Positions 18,215 through 25,963 of a stretch of DNA of 64,000 nt are shown one piece after another. The stretch is from Actinoplanes italicus (GTDB lineage: Bacteria > Actinomycetota > Actinomycetes > Mycobacteriales > Micromonosporaceae). Position 1 is the stretch's first letter. Every line of letters begins with the position of its first letter. The translations under genes and the position numbers were made by a program. Below the pieces are notes generated by a model. It had not been told where the DNA came from. It made no database searches and saw only the letters and a list, made by a program, of their open reading frames with translations. Location: positions 62,001 through 126,000 of the forward strand of contig NZ_PVMZ01000022.1 of assembly GCF_003001815.1 (NCBI RefSeq). Direction: 5' to 3'.

Positions 18215-18976
18215 TCAGGAGATCCTGCGACGGTACGAGATGCCGGCGAAGAGGTAGGCGAGGACGAGGATGCCGGCGCACCAGGCCAGGGCGATCCAGA
18301 TGGCGGTGCCGACCGGCCGCTGGGCGAGCAGGTCCCGGATCGTATCGACGATGGAGGTCACCGGCTGGTGCTCGGCGAAGGCGCGCACCGGGCCCGGCAT
18401 GGTGTCGGTGGGCGCGAACGCCGAGCTGACGAAGGGCAGGAAGATGAGCGGGTAGGCGAACGCGCTCGCGCCGTCCACGGACTTCGCGGTGAGGCCGGGG
18501 ATGACGGCCAGCCATGTCAGCGCCAGGGTGAACAGGAGGAGGATGCCGGCGACCGCGAGCCAGGCCGGCACTCCGGCGCTCGAGCGGAAGCCCATGAGCA
18601 GGGCGACGCCGACGACGACCACGAGCGAGATCACATTGGCGGCGAGTGAGGTCAGCACGTGTGCCCAGAGCATGCCCGGCCGGGCGATCGGCATGGACTG
18701 GAATCGCTCGAAGATTCCGCTCTGGATGTCGCCGAAGAGCCGGAACGCGGTGTAGGAGACGCCCGACGCGATGGTGATGAGCAGGATGCCGGGCAGCATG
18801 TAGTTCACGTACGAGACCGACCCGGTGTCGATCGCGCCGCCGAACACGTAGACGAACATGAGCATGATGGCGATCGGGGTGATCACGGTCGTGACGATGG
18901 TGTCCGGGCTGCGGGTGATGTGGCGCATGGTCCGTCCGGTGAGTACGGTGGTATCGCCCAGAAGATGCGTGGCCAT
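18215..18976 (-). CDS. ABC-2 type efflux permease (DrrB-like)
   Basis: The 253-residue permease has six predicted transmembrane helices and the ABC-2 signature region (YMLPGILLITIASGVSYTAF, then FERFQSMPIARPGMLWAHVL). DrrB-type proteins pair with a DrrA ATPase to export hydrophobic drugs or antibiotics. AAGGA lies about 7 bases before the ATG. The gap to the ATPase stop is 9 bp, so the two are co-translated. C-terminal sequence ends in a short basic tail. Confidence 0.88.
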   Translation of the reverse strand: MATHLLGDTTVLTGRTMRHITRSPDTIVTTVITPIAIMLMFVYVFGGAIDTGSVSYVNYMLPGILLITIASGVSYTAFRLFGDIQSGIFERFQSMPIARPGMLWAHVLTSLAANVISLVVVVGVALLMGFRSSAGVPAWLAVAGILLLFTLALTWLAVIPGLTAKSVDGASAFAYPLIFLPFVSSAFAPTDTMPGPVRAFAEHQPVTSIVDTIRDLLAQRPVGTAIWIALAWCAGILVLAYLFAGISYRRRIS

Positions 18977-18985
18977 GGTTGTTCC

Positions 18986-19783
18986 TTACCTCTCGTCCTG
19001 GTCGCCGGCGCCGCCGAGGACCGCCAGGAAGACGTCTTCGAGGGAGGGCTGCTTCTCGACGTATTCCACCTCGGCGGGCGGCACCAGCTGTTTGAGCTCG
19101 GCCAGGGTGCCATCGACGATGATCCGGCCCTCGTGAAGGATCGCGATCCGGTCGGCGAGTTGTTCCGCCTCGTTCAGGTACTGCGTCGTGAGCAGTACCG
19201 TCGTACCTCCCGCGGCGAGTTCCTCGACGGCCTGCCACACCTCGATGCGTGCCTGCGGGTCCAGCCCGGCCGTCGGCTCGTCGAGGAAGATGACCGGCGG
19301 ATGTCCGATCAGGCTCATCGCGATGTCCAGGCGGCGGCGCATGCCGCCGGAGTACGCCGCCACCCTCCGGGTGCCCGCCTCGGTCAGCGAGAAGCGCCTC
19401 AGCAGGTCATCCGCGATCACACCCGGATCCCTGAGGCGCCTCAGCCTGGCGACCAGGACGAGATTCTCCCGCCCGCTGAGGACCTCGTCGACCGCCGCGA
19501 ACTGCCCGGTGAGGCTGATGGACTCGCGTACCTCGGCGGGCTGTTCGGCGACGTCGAGGCCGTTGACCCGGGCGGTCCCCGCATCGGCCTTGAGCAGCGT
19601 GGACAGAATCTTCACCAGCGTGGTCTTGCCCGCCCCGTTGGAGCCGAGCAGGGCGAAGATGCCGCCCCGGGCCACCTCGAAGTCCACGCCGCGCAACACG
19701 CGCAGCTGCTTGTACGACTTCTCCAGGCCCTGCACGAAGATCGCGGGCGACTGGGCGCGACCTGTTGTCGGCGGAATGCTCAT
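18986..19783 (-). CDS. ABC transporter ATP-binding protein (DrrA-like)
   Basis: The 265-residue ATPase has Walker A GSNGAGKTTL (about 52-61), the signature YSGGMRRRLDIA, Walker B VIFLDEPTAGLD and an H-loop region replaced by LLTTQY, where DrrA-type ATPases often carry Gln. It energises the adjacent ABC-2 permease. ATG 19783 is the likely start; ATG 19795 is in frame and close. There is no ribosome site, so a leaderless or near-leaderless transcript is likely. A TTGACG-centred palindrome at 19802-19816 lies immediately upstream and fits MerR control. Confidence 0.88.
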   Translation of the reverse strand: MSIPPTTGRAQSPAIFVQGLEKSYKQLRVLRGVDFEVARGGIFALLGSNGAGKTTLVKILSTLLKADAGTARVNGLDVAEQPAEVRESISLTGQFAAVDEVLSGRENLVLVARLRRLRDPGVIADDLLRRFSLTEAGTRRVAAYSGGMRRRLDIAMSLIGHPPVIFLDEPTAGLDPQARIEVWQAVEELAAGGTTVLLTTQYLNEAEQLADRIAILHEGRIIVDGTLAELKQLVPPAEVEYVEKQPSLEDVFLAVLGGAGDQDER

Positions 19784-19801
19784 GCCGGCCAGCATGAGGG
19801 G

Positions 19802-19816
19802 TTGACGCAGCGTCAA
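19802..19816 (-). promoter_or_regulatory. MerR-type operator/promoter of DrrA-DrrB-MerR unit
   Basis: TTGACG-C-A/T-GCGTCAA: a palindrome that doubles as a -35 box reading toward the ATPase gene, 19 bp before its ATG. This arrangement is characteristic of promoters activated by MerR-family proteins with lengthened spacers. The operator falls between the stop of the exporter gene (19819) and the ATPase gene, so the downstream genes have their own promoter. Confidence 0.55.
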
Positions 19817-19818
19817 GG

Positions 19819-21765
19819 TCAAGCCCCGGGGCACCGCCCGATCTGGTAGCCCGCGGACTGGAGGGCGAACAGCTCCGCGTAGCGGCCGCCCGCCGCGATG
19901 AGCTCCCCGTGCGTGCCCTCCTCCACGAGACGGCCGTGATGCATGACGAAGATCCGATCGGCGTGTACGACGTTCGCGAGCCGATGAGTGATCAGGATGG
20001 TCGTGCGGTGGCCCTGGCGGCCGCGGATCGCCTGGAACAGGGTGTCCTCGGCGCGCGGGTCGAGTGCCGACGACGGCTCGTCCATGATCAGCAGGTCGGC
20101 GTCACGCAGGAAGCCGCGGCCCGCGGTGATCCGCTGCCACTGGCCGCCGGAGAGGTCCTGTCCCTCGGCGAACGTACGATCGAGAAGGGTGTCGTAGCCG
20201 TGCGGCAGCTCCAGGATCATGTCGTGGGCCGCGGCCAGCCTCGCGGCGTCCTCGATGCGTTGCCGTTCGGGCGGGGTGTCGATGTCTCCCATGGCGAGGT
20301 TGGTGGCGGCGGTGAACGGCCACTTGTGATGTTCCTGGAGGACCACCGAGATCCTGCCCTGCAGTGCGGTGATGTCCCAGTCGGTGACCGGCCGGTCGTT
20401 CCACAGCAGAACGCCTGCGGACGGGTCGCGCAGTCCGGCGATCAGCGCCGCCAGCGTCGACTTGCCTGATCCGTTCTCCCCGACCAGGGCGACGGTCTGC
20501 CCGGCCCGGATCGTCAGGGTGACGTCGTCGACGGCCGGGGTGTCACGTTCCGGGTAGTGGTGGCTGATGCCGCGCACGATCAGCTCCCGCAGCGGCCCGG
20601 GCTGCGGCGGCGTCTGCTCGGAACGGCGGGGCAGGTGGGCGTCGGCGCGGGACAGGAAGGCGACGTACTCGTTGAAGTGCTGGCCGTCGGTGAAGACCCG
20701 GTCGGTCTGGAAGGTCACCTGCACCAGCGCGCGCTGCGCCGCCTGGACGGCGACCACGCAGGTGGCCGCGGCCGCGAGCGGGATCCGGCCCTCCAGCAGC
20801 AGCACGCCGAGCAGCACGTAGACGCCGGCGGTGGCCAGGCCGCTGATCACCGCGCCGAGGCTGGTCGTCGTGGTCATCCGCCGGGCGAGGACCATCTCGA
20901 CGGCGGTCTGGGCACCCATCACCCGGTCGTAGAGGCCCAGCACGAAGTCCCGGAGGCCGTACGACCGCAGCTCCGACGCCGAGACCCGTTCGGCCATGAG
21001 CCGGTGCAGCACCCACATGCGGCGGCGGCGTGCCGAGCTCTCCAGGTAGGTGCCGAACTTGACGTGGCCGGCGCGCAGGGCGGCGTAGCCGTTGGGTGCC
21101 GTGGCCACGACCAGCGCCACCAGGAGCAGCGGGTGGATGACGACGACCGCGACCGTGACGGCGCAGAGGCTGACCACGCCGGCCAGCAGGTTCATCACAC
21201 CTTGGACGAGGTCGATCACCGAGTCGGAGCCGCGGGAGGCGCGTTCCATGCTGTCGGCGAAGCTGTCCTGGTCGAAGGCGTCCAGTCGTACCGCGGTGGT
21301 GGTCTCGAACAGGCGCCGCTCGGCGCGCTGGTTCACCCGGGGTGTCAGCCCGTTCATGGCGTAGCCGGTGGCGATGCCGAGTGCGCCGCGCACCGCGGTG
21401 GCGAACGCCAGCAGCGCGAGGGCCGGCAGGGCGGCGCGGACCCGGTCCGGGGTCGGTCCGGCGGCGAACAGCGCGACCAGCACGCGCTGCGTCGCCAGCA
21501 GGCCGAAGGTGGCCATCGCCCCGGACGTGAGCGTCGACGCCGCGACTATTCCGGTGCGGACGCGGTCGGCGGACCAGCTGATCTTCAGGGCTTCGACGAT
21601 CAGGCGTGGCATGCCGGTGAACACGCCGAACAGGCCGGCGTTGACCCGGGCGCGCATGCCCTGCTCCCACCACATCGGGCGGAGTTCCGGCAGTACGGGC
21701 TCCGGCTCTTCCGGCCGGTCGGGAACGGGCTCGTCAGGGCGGGTCTCGCGGGTGGTGGCGCTCAC
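19819..21765 (-). CDS. ABC exporter, fused membrane and ATPase domains
   Basis: The 648-residue half-transporter has an N-terminal six-helix membrane domain (about 70-350) and a C-terminal nucleotide-binding domain with Walker A GENGSGKSTL, Q-loop VLQEHHKWPF, signature LSGGQWQR, Walker B LLIMDEPSSALD and H-loop ITHRLANV. It should act as a homodimer exporting a lipid, peptide or drug; substrate unknown. I chose GTG 21765 because GAGGAGG lies 9 bases upstream; a longer frame reaches 21852 without such a site. The N-terminal 40 residues are unusually rich in Pro, Glu and Asp. Confidence 0.87.
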   Translation of the reverse strand: MSATTRETRPDEPVPDRPEEPEPVLPELRPMWWEQGMRARVNAGLFGVFTGMPRLIVEALKISWSADRVRTGIVAASTLTSGAMATFGLLATQRVLVALFAAGPTPDRVRAALPALALLAFATAVRGALGIATGYAMNGLTPRVNQRAERRLFETTTAVRLDAFDQDSFADSMERASRGSDSVIDLVQGVMNLLAGVVSLCAVTVAVVVIHPLLLVALVVATAPNGYAALRAGHVKFGTYLESSARRRRMWVLHRLMAERVSASELRSYGLRDFVLGLYDRVMGAQTAVEMVLARRMTTTTSLGAVISGLATAGVYVLLGVLLLEGRIPLAAAATCVVAVQAAQRALVQVTFQTDRVFTDGQHFNEYVAFLSRADAHLPRRSEQTPPQPGPLRELIVRGISHHYPERDTPAVDDVTLTIRAGQTVALVGENGSGKSTLAALIAGLRDPSAGVLLWNDRPVTDWDITALQGRISVVLQEHHKWPFTAATNLAMGDIDTPPERQRIEDAARLAAAHDMILELPHGYDTLLDRTFAEGQDLSGGQWQRITAGRGFLRDADLLIMDEPSSALDPRAEDTLFQAIRGRQGHRTTILITHRLANVVHADRIFVMHHGRLVEEGTHGELIAAGGRYAELFALQSAGYQIGRCPGA

Positions 21766-21880
21766 TCGATCAGTCCTCCTCGCCGGATTCGCGGACGTGG
21801 TCGGAATGCTCGTCACCATTACGACACGAACCTTCCGCACCGGGGCGGACACAGTGTGATGTGTCGGGGACCCGACGCGG

Positions 21881-22642
21881 TCAGCTTCCGTTGCGGGCTT
21901 GGATGGCGTCGGCCAGCACGCCGGGGTGCGACAGGAACGGTGAGTGCGCGGTGGGCAGCTCGATCACCCGTACCGGCGTGATGGTCTTGGTGTTGATCTC
22001 CTTGGCGAAGCGGTGCTGGAGAGCCGGCGGGACGGCCCGGTCCTCGGTGCAGACCAGGTAGGTGACCGGGATCCGGCCGAACCGTTCGGTGGTGACGTCG
22101 AACGCCTCGGTGGTCACGCCCAGCGGGCCGTCCGGGGTGAGCAGGGCGATTGCCGCGTCGGCGAAGGGACGCGGCACGTCGTGGTAGAAGCAGTCGCGTA
22201 CGGCGCCGGTGTTCGCGGGATCGATGCGCAGCGTGCCGGTGACCGCGGGGTCGGCGGCGATCAGGCCGGTGACGTGCTCGCCGAGGTTCTCCGGCTGGTC
22301 GATGTAGGCGCCGGCGGGCAGGCCGAGGACCGGCGCGAACGCGCTCAGGTAGATCAGGCCGGCGAACAGCTCGGGTGCGAGTTCGGCCGCGCGGGTGGCG
22401 ACGACGCCGCCCATGCTGTGCGCGACCACGGTGACCGGTTCGCCACGGCCGATCGTGCGGAGTTGTTCGATCAGTAGTGACGCGGCCGAGGTGGCGGTGA
22501 CGGCGGGCGTGCCGGCGCGTAGTCCGTGGCCGTCGAGGTCGACCGCGACGCACGGTACGCCGTGGCCGGACAGCAGTTCGGTGACCGGGCTCCAGCACCA
22601 GCTGGCGTGCCAGAAGCCGTGCACGAGGACGACGGTGTTCAT
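21881..22642 (-). CDS. Alpha/beta hydrolase
   Basis: The 253-residue enzyme starts with the oxyanion-hole motif LVHGFWHASWCW and has the nucleophile elbow AHSMGG (Ser near 80), an Asp in CTEDRAVPP and a catalytic His in PTAHSPFLSHP. This pattern matches the RsbQ/EstC-like and salicylate-esterase-like group, which acts on small esters. It is cytoplasmic (no signal). GGAGGTATCCGT precedes the ATG. It lies 72 bp downstream of an XRE regulator on the same strand, the usual partner for such hydrolases. Confidence 0.85.
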   Translation of the reverse strand: MNTVVLVHGFWHASWCWSPVTELLSGHGVPCVAVDLDGHGLRAGTPAVTATSAASLLIEQLRTIGRGEPVTVVAHSMGGVVATRAAELAPELFAGLIYLSAFAPVLGLPAGAYIDQPENLGEHVTGLIAADPAVTGTLRIDPANTGAVRDCFYHDVPRPFADAAIALLTPDGPLGVTTEAFDVTTERFGRIPVTYLVCTEDRAVPPALQHRFAKEINTKTITPVRVIELPTAHSPFLSHPGVLADAIQARNGS

Positions 22643-22714
22643 ACGGATACCTCCGGAGGTGATCTTGTGGTCCGGGAAACCGTAGAAACTCCGTTGCCAG
22701 TCAGCCACGTCCCG

Positions 22715-23530
22715 TCAGTGCGGGGATAAAACGCCCATCAGCCGGTCCTCGGTGCCGGTGCCCGCCATCGGGAGGAGAAGCAGCAGCCTCTGCCGGGAGT
22801 GTGGGCTGGTCACGACGACGCAGTCGAGGTCGAGCCGGCCCACCCGCTGGTCGACGATGTGCTTGGTCGTGCAGTGCAGCGCGGACACGTGGTGCTCGTC
22901 CCACATCCGCGCGAACTCGCCACTGGCCGCCCGCAGATCCTCGACCAGGGCGAGTGCCGCCTCGTCGTGGCCCCGCTGGACCGTCACCGCCCGCAGGTCG
23001 GCCACGTAGGCTCGCCCGGTCGGCTCGTGGTCCTTGCCCGGTTCCAGGGTCCGGCGCCACCGCGGTGAGGTGAACCAGCGCCAGATCAGGTTGCCCGCGC
23101 GGCCGGGCAGCCCGGTGAACGGGCCGAACAGCGCGACGTTGAGCGCGTTCTGCGCCAGGACGGTGCCGAGGTCGTCGGCGAGATAGCCCGGGGCGGACGC
23201 GTTGCCGTGCAGCAGCGCCAGCAGTCCCGGGTCGGGCGTCTCGTCCGGGCCGGCCGGTGCCGCGTGTCCGGCCAACCGATAGGCGTGGTCGCGTTCGTCG
23301 CCGGTCAGCCGCAGTGCCGCGCAGAGCGCCGCGAGGGTGGCGGCGGACGGGTGCGGCCCGCGGCCCTGTTCGAGGCGCTCGTAGTAGGTGACCGACAGGT
23401 GGGCCAGCGACGCCACCTCGTCGCGGCGCAGCCCGGGTGCCCGCCTGCGGCCGCCGCCGGGGAGACCGGCCGCGGCCGGGGTCAGCGCGTCCCGGCGGCG
23501 CCGCAGAAAGTCACCGAGTTCCGCACGCAT
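22715..23530 (-). CDS. XRE-family regulator with MmyB-type ligand domain
   Basis: The 271-residue regulator has an N-terminal helix-turn-helix (LRRDEVASLAHLSVTYYERLEQGRG at about 35-60) and a C-terminal MmyB-like PAS-type ligand-binding domain (NALNVALFGPF, NLIWRWFTSPRWR). MmyB-type regulators bind fatty-acid-like ligands and often control a neighbouring hydrolase or dehydrogenase; here the alpha/beta hydrolase gene follows. A GTG directly before the ATG is an alternative start. Confidence 0.86.
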   Translation of the reverse strand: MRAELGDFLRRRRDALTPAAAGLPGGGRRRAPGLRRDEVASLAHLSVTYYERLEQGRGPHPSAATLAALCAALRLTGDERDHAYRLAGHAAPAGPDETPDPGLLALLHGNASAPGYLADDLGTVLAQNALNVALFGPFTGLPGRAGNLIWRWFTSPRWRRTLEPGKDHEPTGRAYVADLRAVTVQRGHDEAALALVEDLRAASGEFARMWDEHHVSALHCTTKHIVDQRVGRLDLDCVVVTSPHSRQRLLLLLPMAGTGTEDRLMGVLSPH

Positions 23531-23570
23531 CACGCCGCCACGTTAGCCGCCGCCCTGGACGGCCGAACGG

Positions 23571-23744
23571 TCAGATCAGGGCCGCGGTCACCCCGGCGGC
23601 GGCCGCGGCGACAGCGACGAGCATCAGCGCCGCGGCGCCGGCTCCGGCGGCGAGACGGCCGGCGACGGTCCAGAGGTCGAAGCGGGCGGAGAGAACCGGG
23701 GCGTCCTGGACGGCGACGGCGTCCGAGTCGTCGAAGAAGATCAC
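23571..23744 (-). CDS. Small single-pass membrane protein
   Basis: A 57-residue frame starting at GTG. An acidic N-terminus (IFFDDSDAVAVQDAPVL) precedes a hydrophobic Ala/Val helix (AAALMLVAVAAAAAGVTAALI) at the extreme C-terminus, the layout of a tail-anchored protein. No ribosome site, but TAACCT about 9 bases upstream could be the -10 box of a leaderless transcript. Function unknown. Confidence 0.45.
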   Translation of the reverse strand: MIFFDDSDAVAVQDAPVLSARFDLWTVAGRLAAGAGAAALMLVAVAAAAAGVTAALI

Positions 23745-23860
23745 GCTGCGTAGGTTACGACACCGAAACTCCACGGGAAAAACGCAGTTCAGGTGATGTC
23801 GAGCACTCCAATGCGGGCCGTCACCCGACATGCGCGTTACGTACTGTGACCATAGTGGAA

Positions 23861-25252
23861 TCAGTGGCCGCGGTAGCCGATCGGGCCCTCGCCGGCCCGC
23901 TGATAGGTGCCCAGGAATCCGCCGCCGCCGAATGCCACGGTGCCGTTGTTGCCGCGGCCGTCGCGCCAGCTCAGCCTGGTGGCCGCGTGGCCCGGCACGC
24001 CCACCGCGAGGTGCAGGTCCCCGCTGCGGTGCCATCCGCCGCTCCAGCCCTCCTCCGTGGTGAAGCGGAGCGCCTCCTTGGCCACGGCGCCACGCCCGAT
24101 CAGCCGGCCACGGAACTCCCTCGGCCGCTGTCCCGGCTGCCGGCGCCAGCCGTAGAAGGCGGCCTGCCGCTGCTCGAACGTGATCGCGTACTCGGCGCCG
24201 GACGCGTCCGCCCAGGCGACCTGCTCGAGGACGGCCTGCTCGCCGCGGTCGATGTAGACGGTGACGTCGCCGGCCTCGGTCGTGTACCGCAGCACCGGTT
24301 CGGCGATCACCTGCCGTTCCAGCGTCAGGTTCGCCTGGTCGTGGGCGTGCATCGGGTCGATCGTCACCCGGTACAGCCACAGCATGGTCCGGGCGTCGTC
24401 GCCGCTCTCGATGCGCAGGGTGTTGCGGCCGGCGACGAGGTCCTCGGCGGGCACCGCGAAGGCGAGCCGTTGCGGCAGTCCCCCGCCGTTCGGGATCCGC
24501 AGCCGCTCGGCGAGCGGCCGGCCGTTGAGGCGGACGGTCAGCGGGGCGTGTCCCGGCTCGTGGGAGAGCATCGACGCGAGGGCACGCAGGGCGACACAGG
24601 CCTCGCGGACGACGGCCGGGTCGGGCACGTCGAACTCGAGCTCGACGTAGCCGCCGTCGCCGATGGCCAGGTGGTCGCCCGCGGCCGAGGCCCGCTCGGC
24701 GGCGCGGACCGTCATGTTGCCGGTGCGCGGCGGTTCGGTGCCGAAGTCGGCGTAGGTGGGTTCCATCGGCACGCCGGGGCGCCGGGCGGTCCGGGGCGCG
24801 GGAGACGACGGGTCCAGCAGCACCTCGTACGACAGGATCTGGTGTTCCTCGTTGCCGTATCCGATGTTGGCGCCGCCGAAGGCGGGGCGGACCTTGCCGA
24901 GGTGCAGGGTGCCAGGCCCGACCGCCGCGCGGGCGACGTAGAGCGGTTCGCCGTCGCTCTCCCGGCCGGCCGGGAACGCGTTCGCGGGTACCGCGCCGCC
25001 GGACGCGATGCCCCAGACACCGCGGTCCAAGAGCACCTCGTACTCGTCGACGGCGACCTCGTCACCGCCCCAGCTCGCCTGTGCCGCGCCGAACGCGGGG
25101 CGGACCTTGGCCGGGTGCACTCCGCCGTGCATCCGCACGCGGCACACCCAGAGCGGCTCGCCGTCGGCCTCGTAGCCGTGTGGCGTCGCGCCGGACGGAA
25201 TCCGGCCGCCGCGGGCGGTCTCCCAGCGATATTCCTCAGCCGACGCGCGCAT
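23861..25252 (-). CDS. DM9-repeat (DUF3421) protein with C-terminal beta domain
   Basis: This 463-residue protein has no signal peptide. Two consecutive DM9 repeats fill about residues 10-150: GRIPSGATPHGYEADGEPLW ... KVRPAF ... YEVLLD and VPANAFPAGRESDGEPLYVA ... KVRPAFGG ... SYEVLLD. DM9 repeats are mostly known from insects and molluscs, where some bind mannose. The remainder (about 180-463) looks like two beta-sandwich or galactose-binding-like units (TVRLNGRPLAERLRIPNG; RNTLRIESGDDARTMLWLYRV). A carbohydrate-binding role is likely, the location uncertain. A TATCCT box about 8 bases before the ATG might serve a short-leader transcript. Confidence 0.75.
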   Translation of the reverse strand: MRASAEEYRWETARGGRIPSGATPHGYEADGEPLWVCRVRMHGGVHPAKVRPAFGAAQASWGGDEVAVDEYEVLLDRGVWGIASGGAVPANAFPAGRESDGEPLYVARAAVGPGTLHLGKVRPAFGGANIGYGNEEHQILSYEVLLDPSSPAPRTARRPGVPMEPTYADFGTEPPRTGNMTVRAAERASAAGDHLAIGDGGYVELEFDVPDPAVVREACVALRALASMLSHEPGHAPLTVRLNGRPLAERLRIPNGGGLPQRLAFAVPAEDLVAGRNTLRIESGDDARTMLWLYRVTIDPMHAHDQANLTLERQVIAEPVLRYTTEAGDVTVYIDRGEQAVLEQVAWADASGAEYAITFEQRQAAFYGWRRQPGQRPREFRGRLIGRGAVAKEALRFTTEEGWSGGWHRSGDLHLAVGVPGHAATRLSWRDGRGNNGTVAFGGGGFLGTYQRAGEGPIGYRGH

Positions 25253-25425
25253 TCCGTGGAGGATAGATCAACGGGGCGAGCCGGTCGCGGCAGAGGCGGC
25301 CGCAGGCGGCCAGACAGACCTGAGGCGGAATCTGTCACCCGTTCACGACCCGAAGGTAATCAATGAGGGAGGTCGATCAGTTCCGGCAGGCTACCCACTG
25401 TTCCTCCCGGCCGGAGGGGACACGA

Positions 25426-25563
25426 TCAGAACCAGGAGAACAGGCGGGAGAACAACCCCCATGGTTCGAGAACCAGCACCTGAGCAATCCGGTCGCGACC
25501 GGTGCGGGCGGCCGCACGACGGGCCAGGTGTGCGTTCTTTTCCTCGAAGTCGTCGATGTTCAT
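25426..25563 (-). CDS. Small hypothetical protein
   Basis: A 45-residue frame (MNIDDFEEKNAHLARRAAAR ...) ending LFSRLFSWF. The ATG has GAAGGGA about 8 bases upstream. It has an acidic start, a basic middle and a hydrophobic, aromatic end, as in short amphipathic membrane-associated peptides. No family recognised. It stands alone between the DM9 gene and the GH63-like gene. Confidence 0.45.
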   Translation of the reverse strand: MNIDDFEEKNAHLARRAAARTGRDRIAQVLVLEPWGLFSRLFSWF

Positions 25564-25963
25564 CAGCGTGTTTCCCTTCGTGGGTATTAGTAGTACGGCC
25601 CACATCATTTCCAAGCGGGCCCTGCTCCCGCATCTGCCGGACGCATGACGCCGCAATGGCAGGATCAGCGTTTCGTTGACTTGCGGCGGCGACGCGGGGT
25701 GCTCGCCTGCTCGACCGGGGTGACGGTCGTCGGCACCGACTACGGCGTCTCCGAGGAGCGGACGGGCATCAACCTCGCCGGCAAGCGTCTCGACGCGGTG
25801 CTGGCCCGGCCGTGTCACGGCACTGCGAAGGGCCTGGTCGTGATGGTGTGGGGTCCGATTCCCAGCACTATCGCACCGATTACTTTTGCACCATTTATTA
25901 GATTCTTGAGTCTAGGCCCGCGGAAGCCGCGAATCACGTGAACGAGCGGTCGGCCGAGCCTGG
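25564..25963. other. Intergenic stretch, no convincing gene
   Basis: About 400 bp. A plus-strand frame (25645-25941) has no ribosome site or known domain. An unusually AT-rich patch at 25868-25916 contains TTAGATTCTTGAGTCTAG, an imperfect palindrome, and is followed by a short CGCGG-aag-CCGCG hairpin that could terminate the GH63-like gene. Confidence 0.4.

Noticed and set aside
25645..25941. Plus-strand 98-codon frame
   Set aside because: No ribosome site, no recognisable motif, and it crosses the AT-rich palindromic patch that looks regulatory.
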